A DNA stretch of 64,000 nt from Photobacterium halotolerans DSM 18316 (GCF_000425165.1 NZ_KE384319.1:372001-436000); one strand, 5' to 3'; counted from the first letter of the stretch, positions 1-9,824 are shown. The notes: generated by a model from the letters alone, not told the origin. Numbers and translations: made by a program.

Positions 1-220
1 GAAAGCTGGAGCACGGGTTGTGATTAACTTTCTCATGAGCCCTGAAGCGCAACAGCGAAAAGCGAATATTCAGATCTGGGGTGATCCTGCCGTACTGACA
101 CCTGAAGCGATGGGTGCCGGCGAAACACAGGGTTTTGAACTGTATCGCGCCATCCCTGAGCCACACCCCAGCTGGCAAACTGCGCTGGAGGCCGCCTGGC
201 AGCAAAAATATGGACACTGA
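1..220 (+). CDS. ynjB: YnjB-like ABC transporter substrate-binding protein, C-terminal end
   Basis: Only the last 72 or so codons are present; the frame is open from base 2 and ends at TGA 218-220. The residues NFLMSPEAQ and the Trp-rich tail ([16 protein letters not shown]) are typical of the C-terminal helix of periplasmic binding proteins of the YnjB group. It is followed by a ynjC-like permease and a ynjD-like ATPase, the order of the E. coli ynj operon, which supports the assignment more than the short sequence does. The transported solute is not established for this family. The protein would act in the periplasm. Confidence 0.75.
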   Translation, partial: KAGARVVINFLMSPEAQQRKANIQIWGDPAVLTPEAMGAGETQGFELYRAIPEPHPSWQTALEAAWQQKYGH

Positions 221-277
221 GCGTTTCCTGACACCCTGTAAATTTACCCCTGACACCCGCTAGGCGAACGTTGCAAT

Positions 278-1972
278 ATGTTGTACCTGATGTTTATTGC
301 CACGCTGTTGATCTGTTGTTTGCCGTTGTTACCGGGCCTGTCAGGCATTTTGCTGCCAGCCCTGTCCTGGTTACCCTTTGTCGGCCTGACGCAACCCGGA
401 CCTCAGGCTTTCTATCAGGCATTGGCCTGGCCCGGTTTGTCTGCTTCTGTTCTGCTGACGCTTTCCACAGGCGTCATCAGTACTTTACTGGCATTAACGT
501 TTACCTTCTTGATCCTGCAGAGGTATTGGGGCTCACGCCGCTGGCGGAGTATAGAATCCTGGCTCTCTCCGATGCTGGCGATTCCGCATGTGGCCTTTGC
601 CATTGGCTTTGCATTTACCTTTTCATCCACGGGGCTCATCACCCGTTTACTCTCCGCATTGGGCGGCGATCCCGGTCAGTTTTCTCTGCTGCAGGACTCA
701 TATGGCATAGGACTCACTCTGGCCCTGGCAATCAAAGAAACCCCGTTTCTGTTACTAATGAGTATCTCTGTTCTGCAGCAACTGAATGTCGGCCGCTTGC
801 TGGCTGCAGGCAATGGGCTGGGCTATAACCGGGTTTCGACATGGCTTACTGTCATACTGCCGCAATGGCTCCCCGGGATGCGACTGCCGATTTATGCCGT
901 TCTGGCTTATGGTATCTCAGTGGTAGACATGGCCATGATTCTGGGCCCGACCCGCCCTCCCACTTTCGCGGTACTGGTCTGGCAATGGTTCAATGAACCG
1001 GATGTCGCTTTGCTGCCCAGAGCCGCCGTCGGCGCATTCATGCTACTTATGCTGGGCCTTTGCCTGCTTGCTGTGTTTCGCGCGCTGGAATGGCTGATTC
1101 TGCGTGGCTTTCAAGGCTGGCAATATGCCGGCCATCGCGATCAACATCTGCCCGGACGTTACTTTCACTGGCCGTTAATAGCGGTGCCGCTGCTTGTCAT
1201 TCCTGTTCTCGTGCTCTGGTCTGTGGCGCTGCGCTGGCGGTTTCCCGATCTGTTACCGAGCCGGTTCAGTGCGCATTTCTGGCAACAGGAAACCGCCGTG
1301 TTTACCGATCTGGTTTCCACCAGCCTGATGCTGGCCGGTATCAGTACCGCAATTGCGCTTTGTCTGACCATTGGCTGTCTGGAGTACAGGGACAAAACAG
1401 GAACCGGCATCCCTGGCTGGCTGATAGCCATGCCTATGGTGCTGCCTCAGGTTTCTTTACTGTTCGGTATTCAGGTCACCACTTATATGATCCCCGGCCA
1501 GCATCATCTGCTTTGGGTGATATGGAGCCATGTGCTGTTTGTGTTTCCCTACCTGTACCTTGCGTTGGATGGCCCGTGGCGCAGCTTTGATCGCCGCTAT
1601 ATGCAAACGGCCAACAGCCTTGGTTTATCGGCAGTTCAGGCCTGGTGGCGGGTCAAGCGTCCCATGCTGATGCCGGCCATTTGTCTGGCACTGGCCGTGG
1701 GCAGCAGTGTCAGCCTGGCTCAATATCTGCCGACACTCAGCCTTGGTGCAGGCCGGGTCAGCACCCTGACTACAGAAGCCGTTGCGCTCGCCAGCGGACA
1801 GGACAGAAGAGTCAGTGCAATTTACGGACTGCTGCAGGGGCTGGTGCCCTTTGTGCTCTTCGCGCTTGCCACCTTCGCCAGCCGTTACTATCAATCAAAA
1901 ATGACATCCGGAAAATACACAGGAAATGCAAAAGCCAATGAGCTTGTCAGTCAAAAACCTCACTATAAATAA
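278..1972 (+). CDS. ynjC: YnjC-like ABC transporter permease (fused double permease)
   Basis: A 564-residue, very hydrophobic inner-membrane protein with about twelve predicted membrane segments in two halves, as in permeases where two transmembrane units are fused in one chain. The cytoplasmic coupling loop with the EAA-type pattern is visible in both halves (near residues 165-200, AAGNGLGYNR; and near 440-470, TANSLGLSAVQAWW). It would form the channel for the solute delivered by the upstream YnjB, energised by YnjD. The stop lies inside the start region of the next gene, so the two are translationally coupled. Assignment rests on family pattern plus operon order. Confidence 0.85.
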   Translation: MLYLMFIATLLICCLPLLPGLSGILLPALSWLPFVGLTQPGPQAFYQALAWPGLSASVLLTLSTGVISTLLALTFTFLILQRYWGSRRWRSIESWLSPMLAIPHVAFAIGFAFTFSSTGLITRLLSALGGDPGQFSLLQDSYGIGLTLALAIKETPFLLLMSISVLQQLNVGRLLAAGNGLGYNRVSTWLTVILPQWLPGMRLPIYAVLAYGISVVDMAMILGPTRPPTFAVLVWQWFNEPDVALLPRAAVGAFMLLMLGLCLLAVFRALEWLILRGFQGWQYAGHRDQHLPGRYFHWPLIAVPLLVIPVLVLWSVALRWRFPDLLPSRFSAHFWQQETAVFTDLVSTSLMLAGISTAIALCLTIGCLEYRDKTGTGIPGWLIAMPMVLPQVSLLFGIQVTTYMIPGQHHLLWVIWSHVLFVFPYLYLALDGPWRSFDRRYMQTANSLGLSAVQAWWRVKRPMLMPAICLALAVGSSVSLAQYLPTLSLGAGRVSTLTTEAVALASGQDRRVSAIYGLLQGLVPFVLFALATFASRYYQSKMTSGKYTGNAKANELVSQKPHYK

Positions 1973-2594
1973 TGGGCATCAGCGATTGCTCAGCTCACTG
2001 ACGCTATCGGTTGAACAGGGACAGGTACTGACAATTATGGGTCCCAGCGGCTGTGGGAAGTCAACCCTGTTGGGCGTGATCGCCGGCCATATGCCGCCCG
2101 ACTGCCTCTATCAGGGCGAGATCAGCCTCAATAACAGATTACTCAACGATCTGGCTCCGGATAAACGGCGCATTGGTCTGCTGTTTCAGGATGATCTGCT
2201 CTTCCCGCACCTGAATGTGTGGCAGAACCTGGCATTTGGTTTACCGTCCAGCGTGAAAAAAACAGAACGCAAAACCAGAGCTTATGAGACCTTAGCTGCG
2301 TTAGGCCTGACAGCACTGGCCTCTCATTGCCCGAGCCAGATTTCTGGCGGACAGCGCGCCAGGATCAGCCTGATGCGTTGCCTGCTGGCAGAGCCGGACG
2401 CCATACTGCTGGACGAGCCTTTCAGTAAGCTGGATAAAGATTTACGTATCCAGTTTCGCGACCTGGTGTTTAAGGAAATCCGGCAACTGAATATCCCAGC
2501 GCTGATGGTTACCCATGATCAGGATGATGTGCCACCTGATGGTCAGGTACTGCACTGGCCCACCGAGCAGGAGGAGAAACAGTCCTATGCTTGA
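1938..2594 (+). CDS. ynjD: YnjD-like ABC transporter ATP-binding protein
   Basis: A 218-residue ABC ATPase. Walker A is GPSGCGKS (residues 35-42), the Q-loop lies in LLFQDDLLFPHL, the signature is ISGGQRAR, Walker B is ILLDEP and the H-loop is VTHD. It powers import through the YnjC permease at the inner face of the membrane. I chose the ATG at 1938 because the residues that follow (MSLSVKNLTI) match the usual start of the nucleotide-binding domain; an in-frame ATG at 1926 would add four residues. Either start overlaps the end of ynjC, and the end overlaps the next gene by 8 bases, so this is a tight operon. Confidence 0.87.
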   Translation: MSLSVKNLTINNGHQRLLSSLTLSVEQGQVLTIMGPSGCGKSTLLGVIAGHMPPDCLYQGEISLNNRLLNDLAPDKRRIGLLFQDDLLFPHLNVWQNLAFGLPSSVKKTERKTRAYETLAALGLTALASHCPSQISGGQRARISLMRCLLAEPDAILLDEPFSKLDKDLRIQFRDLVFKEIRQLNIPALMVTHDQDDVPPDGQVLHWPTEQEEKQSYA

Positions 2595-3204
2595 TCGCTA
2601 CGCCATCAAACTCATCAAAGCGCCGGTTAACGGTATCGGCTTACTGCTGGATAAAACGCCTTTCACCGCCAATCAAATTACGGTGACCGGGTTTGGTATT
2701 GGCTTGCTGACATTGCCTGCGCTCATCTGCCAGCAATATTGGCTGGCACTGTGTTTTATCATTCTCAACCGCATTTTTGACGGTTTGGATGGCGCACTGG
2801 CCCGACGCAGAGGCATCACAGACTGTGGTGGTTTTCTGGATATCACACTGGATTTTTTGTTTTATTCCCTGGTGCCCTTTGGTTTCATTCTGGCAGATCC
2901 GACGCAGAATGCAGTTGCCGGTGCGTTTTTGATCTTCGCCTTTGTCGGCACAGGTTCGAGCTTTCTGGCTTTTGCCATTATGGCGGGTAAACGCAATATC
3001 GATAATCCGGTTTATCAGCATAAGTCTCTGTTTTATCTCGGAGGACTGACTGAGGGCACAGAAACTATCGCGTGTTTTGTGCTTTTTTGCCTGTTGCCGG
3101 AACACTTTGCACTCATCGCATGGATTTTCGGAACACTGTGCTGGGTGACAACCGCAACCCGGATCTGGGCTGGCTATCAGACCCTGAAAACACCGGTAGG
3201 ATAA
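2587..3204 (+). CDS. ynjF: YnjF-like CDP-alcohol phosphatidyltransferase
   Basis: An integral membrane enzyme of about 205 residues with the CDP-alcohol phosphatidyltransferase signature DxxDGxxAR...GxxxDxxxD, seen here as DGLDGALARRR followed by GGFLDITLD. These enzymes transfer a phosphatidyl group from CDP-diacylglycerol (or a related lipid) to an alcohol; the acceptor for the YnjF subgroup is unknown. The start at 2587 has a strong ribosome site (AGGAGG) and overlaps the ATPase gene by 8 bases. In E. coli ynjF also closes the ynj operon, but the sulfurtransferase gene ynjE found there is absent here. A strong terminator follows. Confidence 0.87.
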   Translation: MLDRYAIKLIKAPVNGIGLLLDKTPFTANQITVTGFGIGLLTLPALICQQYWLALCFIILNRIFDGLDGALARRRGITDCGGFLDITLDFLFYSLVPFGFILADPTQNAVAGAFLIFAFVGTGSSFLAFAIMAGKRNIDNPVYQHKSLFYLGGLTEGTETIACFVLFCLLPEHFALIAWIFGTLCWVTTATRIWAGYQTLKTPVG

Positions 3205-3228
3205 CGCTAGCAGAGAGAATGTCAGCAA

Positions 3229-3268
3229 CAAAAAACGGCGGCCCTAATCAGGACAACCGCCGTTTTTA
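3229..3268. terminator. Bidirectional rho-independent terminator
   Basis: Perfect 11-bp inverted repeat (3231-3241 with 3257-3267), GC-rich near the loop and flanked by A and T runs. It sits between ynjF (plus) and the convergent small gene (minus) and can serve both. Confidence 0.9.
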
Positions 3269-3280
3269 TTCACCAGCACG

Positions 3281-3571
3281 CTAGCTGAAGCTCGGAATTC
3301 GCTGATTGTGCTTTTCCTGCCGGCTGTGAAACTTATTAATTTCGATATCAATAGCGTTATAGCTGCTGTTCATTAACTCCCCCAGACATGCCGGGGAGTC
3401 AGGATTCTGACTTTGCAGGAACGCCGCCAGCAGCTTGACGTCATCAGGTCTGGGGCGATAGCTCAGGTTCGGAAAGGCCTGGTAGATGTAATCAATAGCG
3501 ATTGCCAACATATCGCTATTCTTTTCTGTCGTTCTGTTCATCGTCAACACAGTATTTTTATTCATCTTCAT
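3281..3571 (-). CDS. Small hypothetical protein
   Basis: A 96-residue soluble protein with no membrane segment or signal peptide and no domain I recognise. The middle (SYRPRPDDVKLLAAFLQSQNP) and the C-terminus, rich in His, Lys and Gln, look like ordinary coding sequence. It stands alone between a shared terminator and punR. In-frame ATG codons at 3565 and 3541 are alternative starts; none has a clear ribosome site. Real but of unknown function. Confidence 0.6.
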   Translation of the reverse strand: MKMNKNTVLTMNRTTEKNSDMLAIAIDYIYQAFPNLSYRPRPDDVKLLAAFLQSQNPDSPACLGELMNSSYNAIDIEINKFHSRQEKHNQRIPSFS

Positions 3572-3757
3572 CGGAAGTAATGGATTTGACGAAGGGCATC
3601 CTAAGCGGTCCGAATGAAAGAATTATGACTTAGCGCAGTGTATAGGAAGATTTTTATCCTTTTGCTGATTTTTCATACAAGCATCCGTGGTATTCGCTCT
3701 GCTATTTAAACCGCACAACACCCACTTGAAAACGTCGAACGCTGTTGTTTTCCCGCT

Positions 3758-4660
3758 CTAACGCATCCACTCCCTGTGCAATTGTTCGCTGTCTCCCAGG
3801 TACTCAAGCAGCCAGCTCAGGGCGGGGTTCAGGCTGGCTTTGTTCCATGCCAGGCAGCAGGGGCTGACCGGCGGTGCATGAGGGAGCGTGCGGGCCACCA
3901 GTTTGCCTCTTTTCAGCTTGGGGGCGGCCATATGTTCAGGCACAACGCCTATGCCCAGCCCGGCTTCAAGACACTGAAACGCGCTGGACCAGTCCGGCAC
4001 CATGATGCGGCGCTGGTTATTCATTAGCCAGGTTGTGCGCTTGGGTAATGTACGTGAAGTATCTTCAAGGCAGATAGCAGGATACTTTGCCAGTTCTGAT
4101 TCCGGCAGAGGCAACGGGCTTTCAGCCAGCGGGTGATCCGGTGCCATCACAAATACCCAGTGCAGGTTTCCCATATCGGTGTAATCAAAATCTCCGCTGA
4201 CCGGTATGGCCGCCGTTGCTCCAATCACCAGATCTGCCCGGCCGTCTGCCAGAGCGTCCCACACCCCGTTATAGACCTCCATCGTCAGATGCAGCTCGAC
4301 ATCCGGGAATGCCTGATAAAAATCTCGCACCATGGTGCTGACACGGCTTTGTCTGACAACCGTGTCCAGTGCTACCGAGACATTTTCAGCCCAGCCATTG
4401 GCAACACGCTGCGTCTGCAGCTTAATGTGCTCCATTTGTTTGAGCAGTTGTCTGGCTTCTTCGACAAAGTACTGGCCTGCAGGAGTCAGGCTGACCTGCC
4501 GGTGATGGCGCTCAAATAGGGTCACAGACAATTTATCCTCGATTATCCTGACCGTGTAGCTGATTGCGCTGGGCACTTTGTGCAACTCTTCTGCCGCAGA
4601 GGAAAAGCTGCCCCGCCTCGCAACAACATCAATTACCTGCAAATCATTGAAAGAAAACAT
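3758..4660 (-). CDS. punR: LysR-family regulator PunR
   Basis: A 300-residue LysR-type regulator: winged helix-turn-helix at residues 1-60, then the periplasmic-binding-like effector domain. Runs such as PSAISYTVR, EVYNGVWDALADGR, EDTSRTLPKR and WLLEYLGDSE closely match E. coli PunR (YdhB), which activates the purine nucleoside exporter/importer gene punC. The divergent neighbour here is the punC homologue, so the regulator-target pair is conserved. By analogy it should bind in the 130-bp space between the two genes and respond to a purine such as adenosine. The binding site was not identified. Confidence 0.9.
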   Translation of the reverse strand: MFSFNDLQVIDVVARRGSFSSAAEELHKVPSAISYTVRIIEDKLSVTLFERHHRQVSLTPAGQYFVEEARQLLKQMEHIKLQTQRVANGWAENVSVALDTVVRQSRVSTMVRDFYQAFPDVELHLTMEVYNGVWDALADGRADLVIGATAAIPVSGDFDYTDMGNLHWVFVMAPDHPLAESPLPLPESELAKYPAICLEDTSRTLPKRTTWLMNNQRRIMVPDWSSAFQCLEAGLGIGVVPEHMAAPKLKRGKLVARTLPHAPPVSPCCLAWNKASLNPALSWLLEYLGDSEQLHREWMR

Positions 4661-4790
4661 ATATCCTGCTATTTCATTATGCGTGATGTTGAATCAAATT
4701 TTTTGAAAGCAATGTTGAAATTTTAGCGTTTCACAGCACAAATCACCACGCTTACAATCTGATCACTGAAAAAATTCTGGTTACAATAAA

Positions 4791-6005
4791 ATGACGACAA
4801 AACCGACTACCGTTACGCTTGCCTGGTTTGCATTACTTAGCATGCTCGGCTTTCTGGCCACCGACATGTACCTGCCTGCTTTCACCGCCATGCAGGCCGA
4901 CCTGAAGACCTCATCCAGCCTGATTGGCATGACACTGGGCCTTTTCCTGCTGGGCATGGCCATTGGCCAGCTTATCTATGGCCCTCTCTCTGACCGCTTA
5001 GGCAGAAAAAAAGTATTGCTGGGTGCCATGCTGTTGTTCAGCCTCGCCACTCTGGGCTGTGCGATGGCGCCGAATGTGGAAACCCTGCTGGCATTCCGTT
5101 TTCTTCAGGCGCTGGGTGCCTGCAGTGCCACCGTGCTCTGGCAGGCCATTGTTATTGACCGATATGAAGGTAAGCTTGCCGAAAAAGTGTTCGCAACTAT
5201 CATGCCTTTGGTTGCCCTTTCTCCGGCCCTTGCGCCTTTAGTAGGCGCTGCGATTCAGTCACATTTTGGCTGGCGTGCCATTTTCCTGAGCCTGATTGCT
5301 TTAGGGGCGGTTTTGGCACTGATGACAACCATGCAGCCTGAAAGTGCCAAAGGTGAAAAAAAGCAGGGCAAAGTCCTGTCAGAACTGGCAATTAACTATA
5401 CCAGCCTGTTCAAGTCAAAAAAATTCATGGGTAACATGCTTATTTTCGCGGCCTGTTCTGCGGCTTTTTTCGCCTACCTGACCGGCTCGCCGTTCATTAT
5501 GTCCGCTATGGGTTATTCAAGCGAGGATATTGGCCTGAGCTATGTGCCGCAGACTATTGCCTTTTTGATTGGCGGCTACGGTTGCCGGGCATTGTTAAAC
5601 CGTATGGAAGGTAAAAAGCTGTTGCCTTGGCTGCTGAAACTGTTCATCGGCAGTGCACTGGTCATACTGCTGATCACGCTACAGCATAAGCCAGACACCA
5701 TCTGGCCAATCTTGCTGCCTTTCTGTTTTATTGCTGTTGCAAATGGTGCGATTTACCCCATTGTCATCAGCAAAGCCCTGGAAGATTTCAAGCACTGCAG
5801 CGCAACCGCGGCCGGGCTGATGAATTTCCTGCAAACATTAGGGTGTTTTGCTGCCAGTTCACTGGTTGCGGCTTTTGCCGATAAGGGATTGAGCATTGTT
5901 GCCTTTAGCATTGCCGGCACCTGCGTCTTCGTTCTGATCGGGTTCTCTTTCGTTGTCAGCAGCCAGCGCCAGCAACTGATTGAGGCACAATCCACTCCGA
6001 ACTGA
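4791..6005 (+). CDS. punC: MFS transporter PunC (YdhC family), purine nucleoside/drug transport
   Basis: A 404-residue major facilitator protein of the DHA1 (Bcr/CflA) group with about twelve membrane segments. The N-terminal FLATDMYLPAF pattern is typical of the group and motif A is GPLSDRLGRKK (residues 64-74). Segments such as SYVPQTIAFLIGGYGCRA and ANGAIYPIV match E. coli PunC (YdhC), a purine nucleoside transporter that also affects sensitivity to some drugs. It acts in the inner membrane, driven by the proton gradient. It is divergent from punR, its likely activator, and followed by a strong terminator. Confidence 0.9.
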   Translation: MTTKPTTVTLAWFALLSMLGFLATDMYLPAFTAMQADLKTSSSLIGMTLGLFLLGMAIGQLIYGPLSDRLGRKKVLLGAMLLFSLATLGCAMAPNVETLLAFRFLQALGACSATVLWQAIVIDRYEGKLAEKVFATIMPLVALSPALAPLVGAAIQSHFGWRAIFLSLIALGAVLALMTTMQPESAKGEKKQGKVLSELAINYTSLFKSKKFMGNMLIFAACSAAFFAYLTGSPFIMSAMGYSSEDIGLSYVPQTIAFLIGGYGCRALLNRMEGKKLLPWLLKLFIGSALVILLITLQHKPDTIWPILLPFCFIAVANGAIYPIVISKALEDFKHCSATAAGLMNFLQTLGCFAASSLVAAFADKGLSIVAFSIAGTCVFVLIGFSFVVSSQRQQLIEAQSTPN

Positions 6006-6033
6006 TCGCTTTCTTGTTACCACAGTGCTTCTG

Positions 6034-6066
6034 TTGCAGGCAGCCCCAGTGCTGCCTGCATTTTTC
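6034..6066 (+). terminator. Rho-independent terminator after punC
   Basis: Perfect 9-bp GC-rich stem (6036-6044 with 6051-6059), six-base loop, then a run of five T. Confidence 0.9.
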
Positions 6067-6201
6067 ATATCTGAAAATATTGTCTATTGTTCAGCGATAA
6101 ACCAAAAAAATTCCTGATACGCATGAATTACGTGTTATGCATGCCCAGAAAACCGTCACTATACTGTTCTCGTAGGGACTCTGCTCTATCATGGATGATA
6201 T

Positions 6202-8667
6202 ATGAAGAGAAATGTGATTCGTTTAAAAGTGCTGCTGTTGATTTCACTGCTTTTTATTTTTTTGCTGTGTCTTTTTTTTCTCAACGCCAGTTCGCTGTCC
6301 AGCCAGGAAAGACGGGAGCCCCCTGTTACTCAGGCTTCATCACTTTTAAATAATCACACTATCTTACCCAACGGCTACCAATCACTGGCAGAAAAATGGG
6401 AAAACTCTGAAATTTTACACTCGGCACTTAACTACTTCAGCGTCAATCAATTTATCTTCAACAATCTGTATTCACGGGAAAAACTTGAAAAATTTACGTT
6501 GTTTTCAATGATCTCTTTTGGTTTTCTTATCGGCTGTCTGGTACTGGCGTGGCACCTGCATAAAATGCTTCGCCATGAAAAACGCCTGAAAGCCGAGTTG
6601 CACGACATGGTCAAAAAGTTCAGCCATGTACTGAAACATGCGCCGGATGGCATGGTTCTGCTTAAACAGGATAATACTGTACTCAATATCAATCAGTCCG
6701 CTTGCCAGATTTTGAATCTCTCTGAACAACAGGCTTCACAGCGCGACATCACCGCACTGGTTAACGACCCCGAGGCCAGCAATAAACTGGCTGAATTGCT
6801 CAGTCAGGTACACAGAAGAATGAATCAGGGCGATAACCTGCCCGTCAGTCAACAGATCACCATTAACACCACGCCCGTTCAGCATCTTGAAATCATTGCG
6901 AGCGAAACCGCTTACAATGATGGTAATGAGATTTTATTGAATATCAGGGATGTCACTGTATGGGTGAATCGTGAGGAAAAACTGAAAAGCCTGTCCCGGG
7001 CCCTGGAGCAAAGTGACGACTCGATCATCATTACCAACGAAAAAGGGATCATTGAGTATGTGAACCACAGCTTTGAAAAATATAACGATCTTGATGCCAA
7101 CGAGCTGATCGGCAGTGACGCTGCGCACCTGATTCTTACTACCCTGCAAAATCCGGCAGAGTTGGCTAAATTGCAACAACAGCTGGTCAAAGGCCAGACA
7201 GTCAATCGCATCATTTCGCACCGTAAAAAAGATAACAGCCTGGTTTATATGGAGAAACGCATTTCTCCTATCCGCAATAGCCTGGGAAAAATCAGCCATT
7301 ACATCACAACAGGCAAAGATATTACCGACAGAGTGCTGTTTGAAAGCAAACTCAAACAACTGGCGCATTTTGACATACTCACCCAGTTACCAAACCGCTT
7401 AATGCTGCAGCAGCATATCGACCACCTGCTCCAGCAATCACCCTGTCCGGCCATGGGCCTGCTGACCCTCAACCTGGAGCGCTTTAAGCAAATCAACGAT
7501 TCCCTTGGCCACGACACCGGCGATCAAGTGTTGTTGGCTGTGAGTGAACGCCTGCAGGCTATTTTGCGTGAAAACGACATGCTGGCGAGGTTAGGCAGTG
7601 ATGAATTTGCCATCCTGGTGGTCTCTGATAACCGGCTGCCTGCTCTGGAACAATTGGCCGAGCGTATCCTGCGCCATCTCAGCGAGCCAATGACACTGGG
7701 CAGCAAAGAAGTGGTGGTCGGTGCAAGTATTGGCATCACCTACAGTGAAAATATCCACTCAACCAGTGAAACCCTGCTCAGGCAGGCAGACATTGCATTG
7801 TATAAAGCAAAAGACAACAAGCAGCAGCAACAGTACCGGGTTTATAACCGGCAAATGGGTGCTAACAGTGTCAAACGTCTGGAAATGGAAGCTCAGCTCC
7901 GGCAAAGCTGCGGCACTGAGCGCTATCAGTATTACTATCAGGGCCGGTTTGACTCACGGACCCGTCAGCTTTGCGGGGTGGAAGCGCTGCTGCGCTGGGT
8001 CGATGATGAAAACCACATCCAGTCACCGACTGAGTTCATCCCTATTCTGGAAACCACGGGTATGATTATTGAGGTCGGTGAGCATTTGATTCAACAGGCT
8101 TGCAAACAATTACGCCAATGGCAGTTGCAAGGCCACTGGCTGCATTTTGCGCTGAACATTTCAGCCCGGCAGTTGCTGAATTCCGATATTGTCAGTACCG
8201 TTAGCAAAGCGATACAGAGCAGCCAGTGTGACCCCGGTTTTTTAGAGCTGGAAATCACAGAGAGCGTGGTCATGTCAGACGTAAAGCTGGCATTGAGTAA
8301 GTTACGTCAACTCAACGCGCTGGGGGTCAGGATTGCCATTGATGATTTCGGCACCGGCTATTCCTCCCTGGCCTACCTTAGCCGATTCCCGATTCAGATA
8401 CTCAAAGTCGATCGCGAATTTGTCCGTGATTTACCTCTCAATAAAGAATCCGTCACCATCACCAACGCTATCGTTGAATTGGCCCATAATCTTAATATCA
8501 GCGTGGTGGCAGAAGGTGTAGAAACCAAAGGGCAAGCCGATTTTCTGACAAGCATAGGTGTAGAAGAATTTCAGGGATTTCTGTACTGTAAGCCACTGCC
8601 GTTATCAGATTTTGAAACAAGGTTTTTGCAGCCAGTACAGAATATAAAAGAACATTCTACCTACTGA
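6202..8667 (+). CDS. Membrane PAS-GGDEF-EAL cyclic-di-GMP protein
   Basis: An 821-residue protein with a membrane segment near residues 8-28, a periplasmic loop, a second near 96-118, two PAS-type sensor domains (about 140-260 and 270-385), a GGDEF domain and an EAL domain. The GGDEF active site reads GSDEF (465-469), one change from consensus, so cyclase activity is doubtful. The EAL domain looks intact: EALLR (594-598), ITESVV, DDFGTGYSS (from 714) and AEGVE. I infer a phosphodiesterase lowering cyclic-di-GMP, with the GGDEF part perhaps a GTP sensor. Such an enzyme would favour motility, but no link to the flagellar genes is shown. It stands alone. Confidence 0.85.
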   Translation: MKRNVIRLKVLLLISLLFIFLLCLFFLNASSLSSQERREPPVTQASSLLNNHTILPNGYQSLAEKWENSEILHSALNYFSVNQFIFNNLYSREKLEKFTLFSMISFGFLIGCLVLAWHLHKMLRHEKRLKAELHDMVKKFSHVLKHAPDGMVLLKQDNTVLNINQSACQILNLSEQQASQRDITALVNDPEASNKLAELLSQVHRRMNQGDNLPVSQQITINTTPVQHLEIIASETAYNDGNEILLNIRDVTVWVNREEKLKSLSRALEQSDDSIIITNEKGIIEYVNHSFEKYNDLDANELIGSDAAHLILTTLQNPAELAKLQQQLVKGQTVNRIISHRKKDNSLVYMEKRISPIRNSLGKISHYITTGKDITDRVLFESKLKQLAHFDILTQLPNRLMLQQHIDHLLQQSPCPAMGLLTLNLERFKQINDSLGHDTGDQVLLAVSERLQAILRENDMLARLGSDEFAILVVSDNRLPALEQLAERILRHLSEPMTLGSKEVVVGASIGITYSENIHSTSETLLRQADIALYKAKDNKQQQQYRVYNRQMGANSVKRLEMEAQLRQSCGTERYQYYYQGRFDSRTRQLCGVEALLRWVDDENHIQSPTEFIPILETTGMIIEVGEHLIQQACKQLRQWQLQGHWLHFALNISARQLLNSDIVSTVSKAIQSSQCDPGFLELEITESVVMSDVKLALSKLRQLNALGVRIAIDDFGTGYSSLAYLSRFPIQILKVDREFVRDLPLNKESVTITNAIVELAHNLNISVVAEGVETKGQADFLTSIGVEEFQGFLYCKPLPLSDFETRFLQPVQNIKEHSTY

Positions 8668-8747
8668 TTCAAATTAGCTGAGTTTGTGATCTTTCACTTC
8701 AGCAAAGAGCCAATTACAATACGCACAGTGTGGGCGAGGACAGAAAT

Positions 8748-9092
8748 ATGGATTTTAGCGATTATCTGGAAACGGTGCTTAAGCAACGTCAGCAACAGGC
8801 CAATAAACCGGTCCAAAATAAGCAGCAACCTGTCTGGCTGCAACAGCGTATGGAAGACAAAACCAGCCAAAGTACAGCGCGTGATGCAATTGCCAAAGCC
8901 CAGGAAGATGCTTCGGTTCGTGCCGAACAGGAAACCAAAGCTCCTCATGTCAGAATAAATGGCCGCTACATGTCACAGGAAGAGGCACAGGCTAAAGCAA
9001 AATTGCAAACTCAGGCCGCGCCTGCCAATGCCGATAGAATTGCCTATATTGAGTCACTCAAAAAAACGTTACGTGCCAAGAAATATCAATAA
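8748..9092 (+). CDS. Small hydrophilic hypothetical protein
   Basis: A 114-residue protein, strongly hydrophilic and rich in Gln, Lys and Ala, with predicted long helices and no membrane segment. The ATG at 8748 is chosen because GAGGA lies eight bases before it; an upstream in-frame start lacks such a site. No domain recognised. It is probably a separate unit just downstream of the cyclic-di-GMP gene. Confidence 0.6.
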   Translation: MDFSDYLETVLKQRQQQANKPVQNKQQPVWLQQRMEDKTSQSTARDAIAKAQEDASVRAEQETKAPHVRINGRYMSQEEAQAKAKLQTQAAPANADRIAYIESLKKTLRAKKYQ

Positions 9093-9350
9093 CACCCCCC
9101 GACTGTCCGCCTGCCCCTCACCAGCTTGTGACAACGTCACTGTAGCTTTTGTGCCTTTCATCTGATTTTCAGCCTCAGTGGGGTTGAAAATAACCTCATT
9201 CGACTATGCTTAAACGAGTAAACATTTTTAGCTGCAAGGGATGCGCTGACCAGCAGTAACCTCTGACCAATAAGCAAATAGTTGAACATTTATAAGAATA
9301 AAGACGAAAAAGCAGGGCTTTCATTCACTAAAATTTATGGAGTGACAGAC

Positions 9351-9587
9351 ATGTTAGGTGAAAATCACGCACTCTTCATTGAGTTCCCCGAAATGCAGGA
9401 CAAAATCAAAGAGTTGAAGACCTGCGACGAAAGCTTCAAGGCCATGTCAGACAGATATCACCAGCTTGACCATAAAATACGGGGATTGGAATGCAGCAAC
9501 ATTCCCACCGAAGATCACCACTTCACCCAACTGAAAATGGAGCGTTTGCAGCTTAAAGACAAAATTTACAACATACTCATGAACTGA
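9351..9587 (+). CDS. YdcH/DUF465-like small helical protein
   Basis: A 78-residue protein starting MLGENHALFIEFPE, then two charged helices with the spacing and HxFxxL-type residues of the YdcH (DUF465) family, a helical hairpin of unknown function that is common in Vibrionaceae. The start at 9351 is set by GGAGTGA eight bases upstream; a longer open frame upstream has no ribosome site. Function unknown. Confidence 0.75.
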   Translation: MLGENHALFIEFPEMQDKIKELKTCDESFKAMSDRYHQLDHKIRGLECSNIPTEDHHFTQLKMERLQLKDKIYNILMN

Positions 9588-9824
9588 TTTTGTCAGCTTT
9601 TTACTGGCTCCGCCCTCTGTTATCCAGGGGGTGGAGAACCTTCGCCGCCAAAACGTCATCTTCGCCTGCCTTACACAAGCCATTTGTAACAAAACGTTAC
9701 TACCCGGTATTTTCATAACATTTATTGATAGAATCCGCGCCCTCAACAACAAATACATCTTTTTTTGATTGCTACCAAGAAAAGTTTAGTAAAGCAGTTG
9801 CCTTTCCGGCATTTAGAGAGACCT

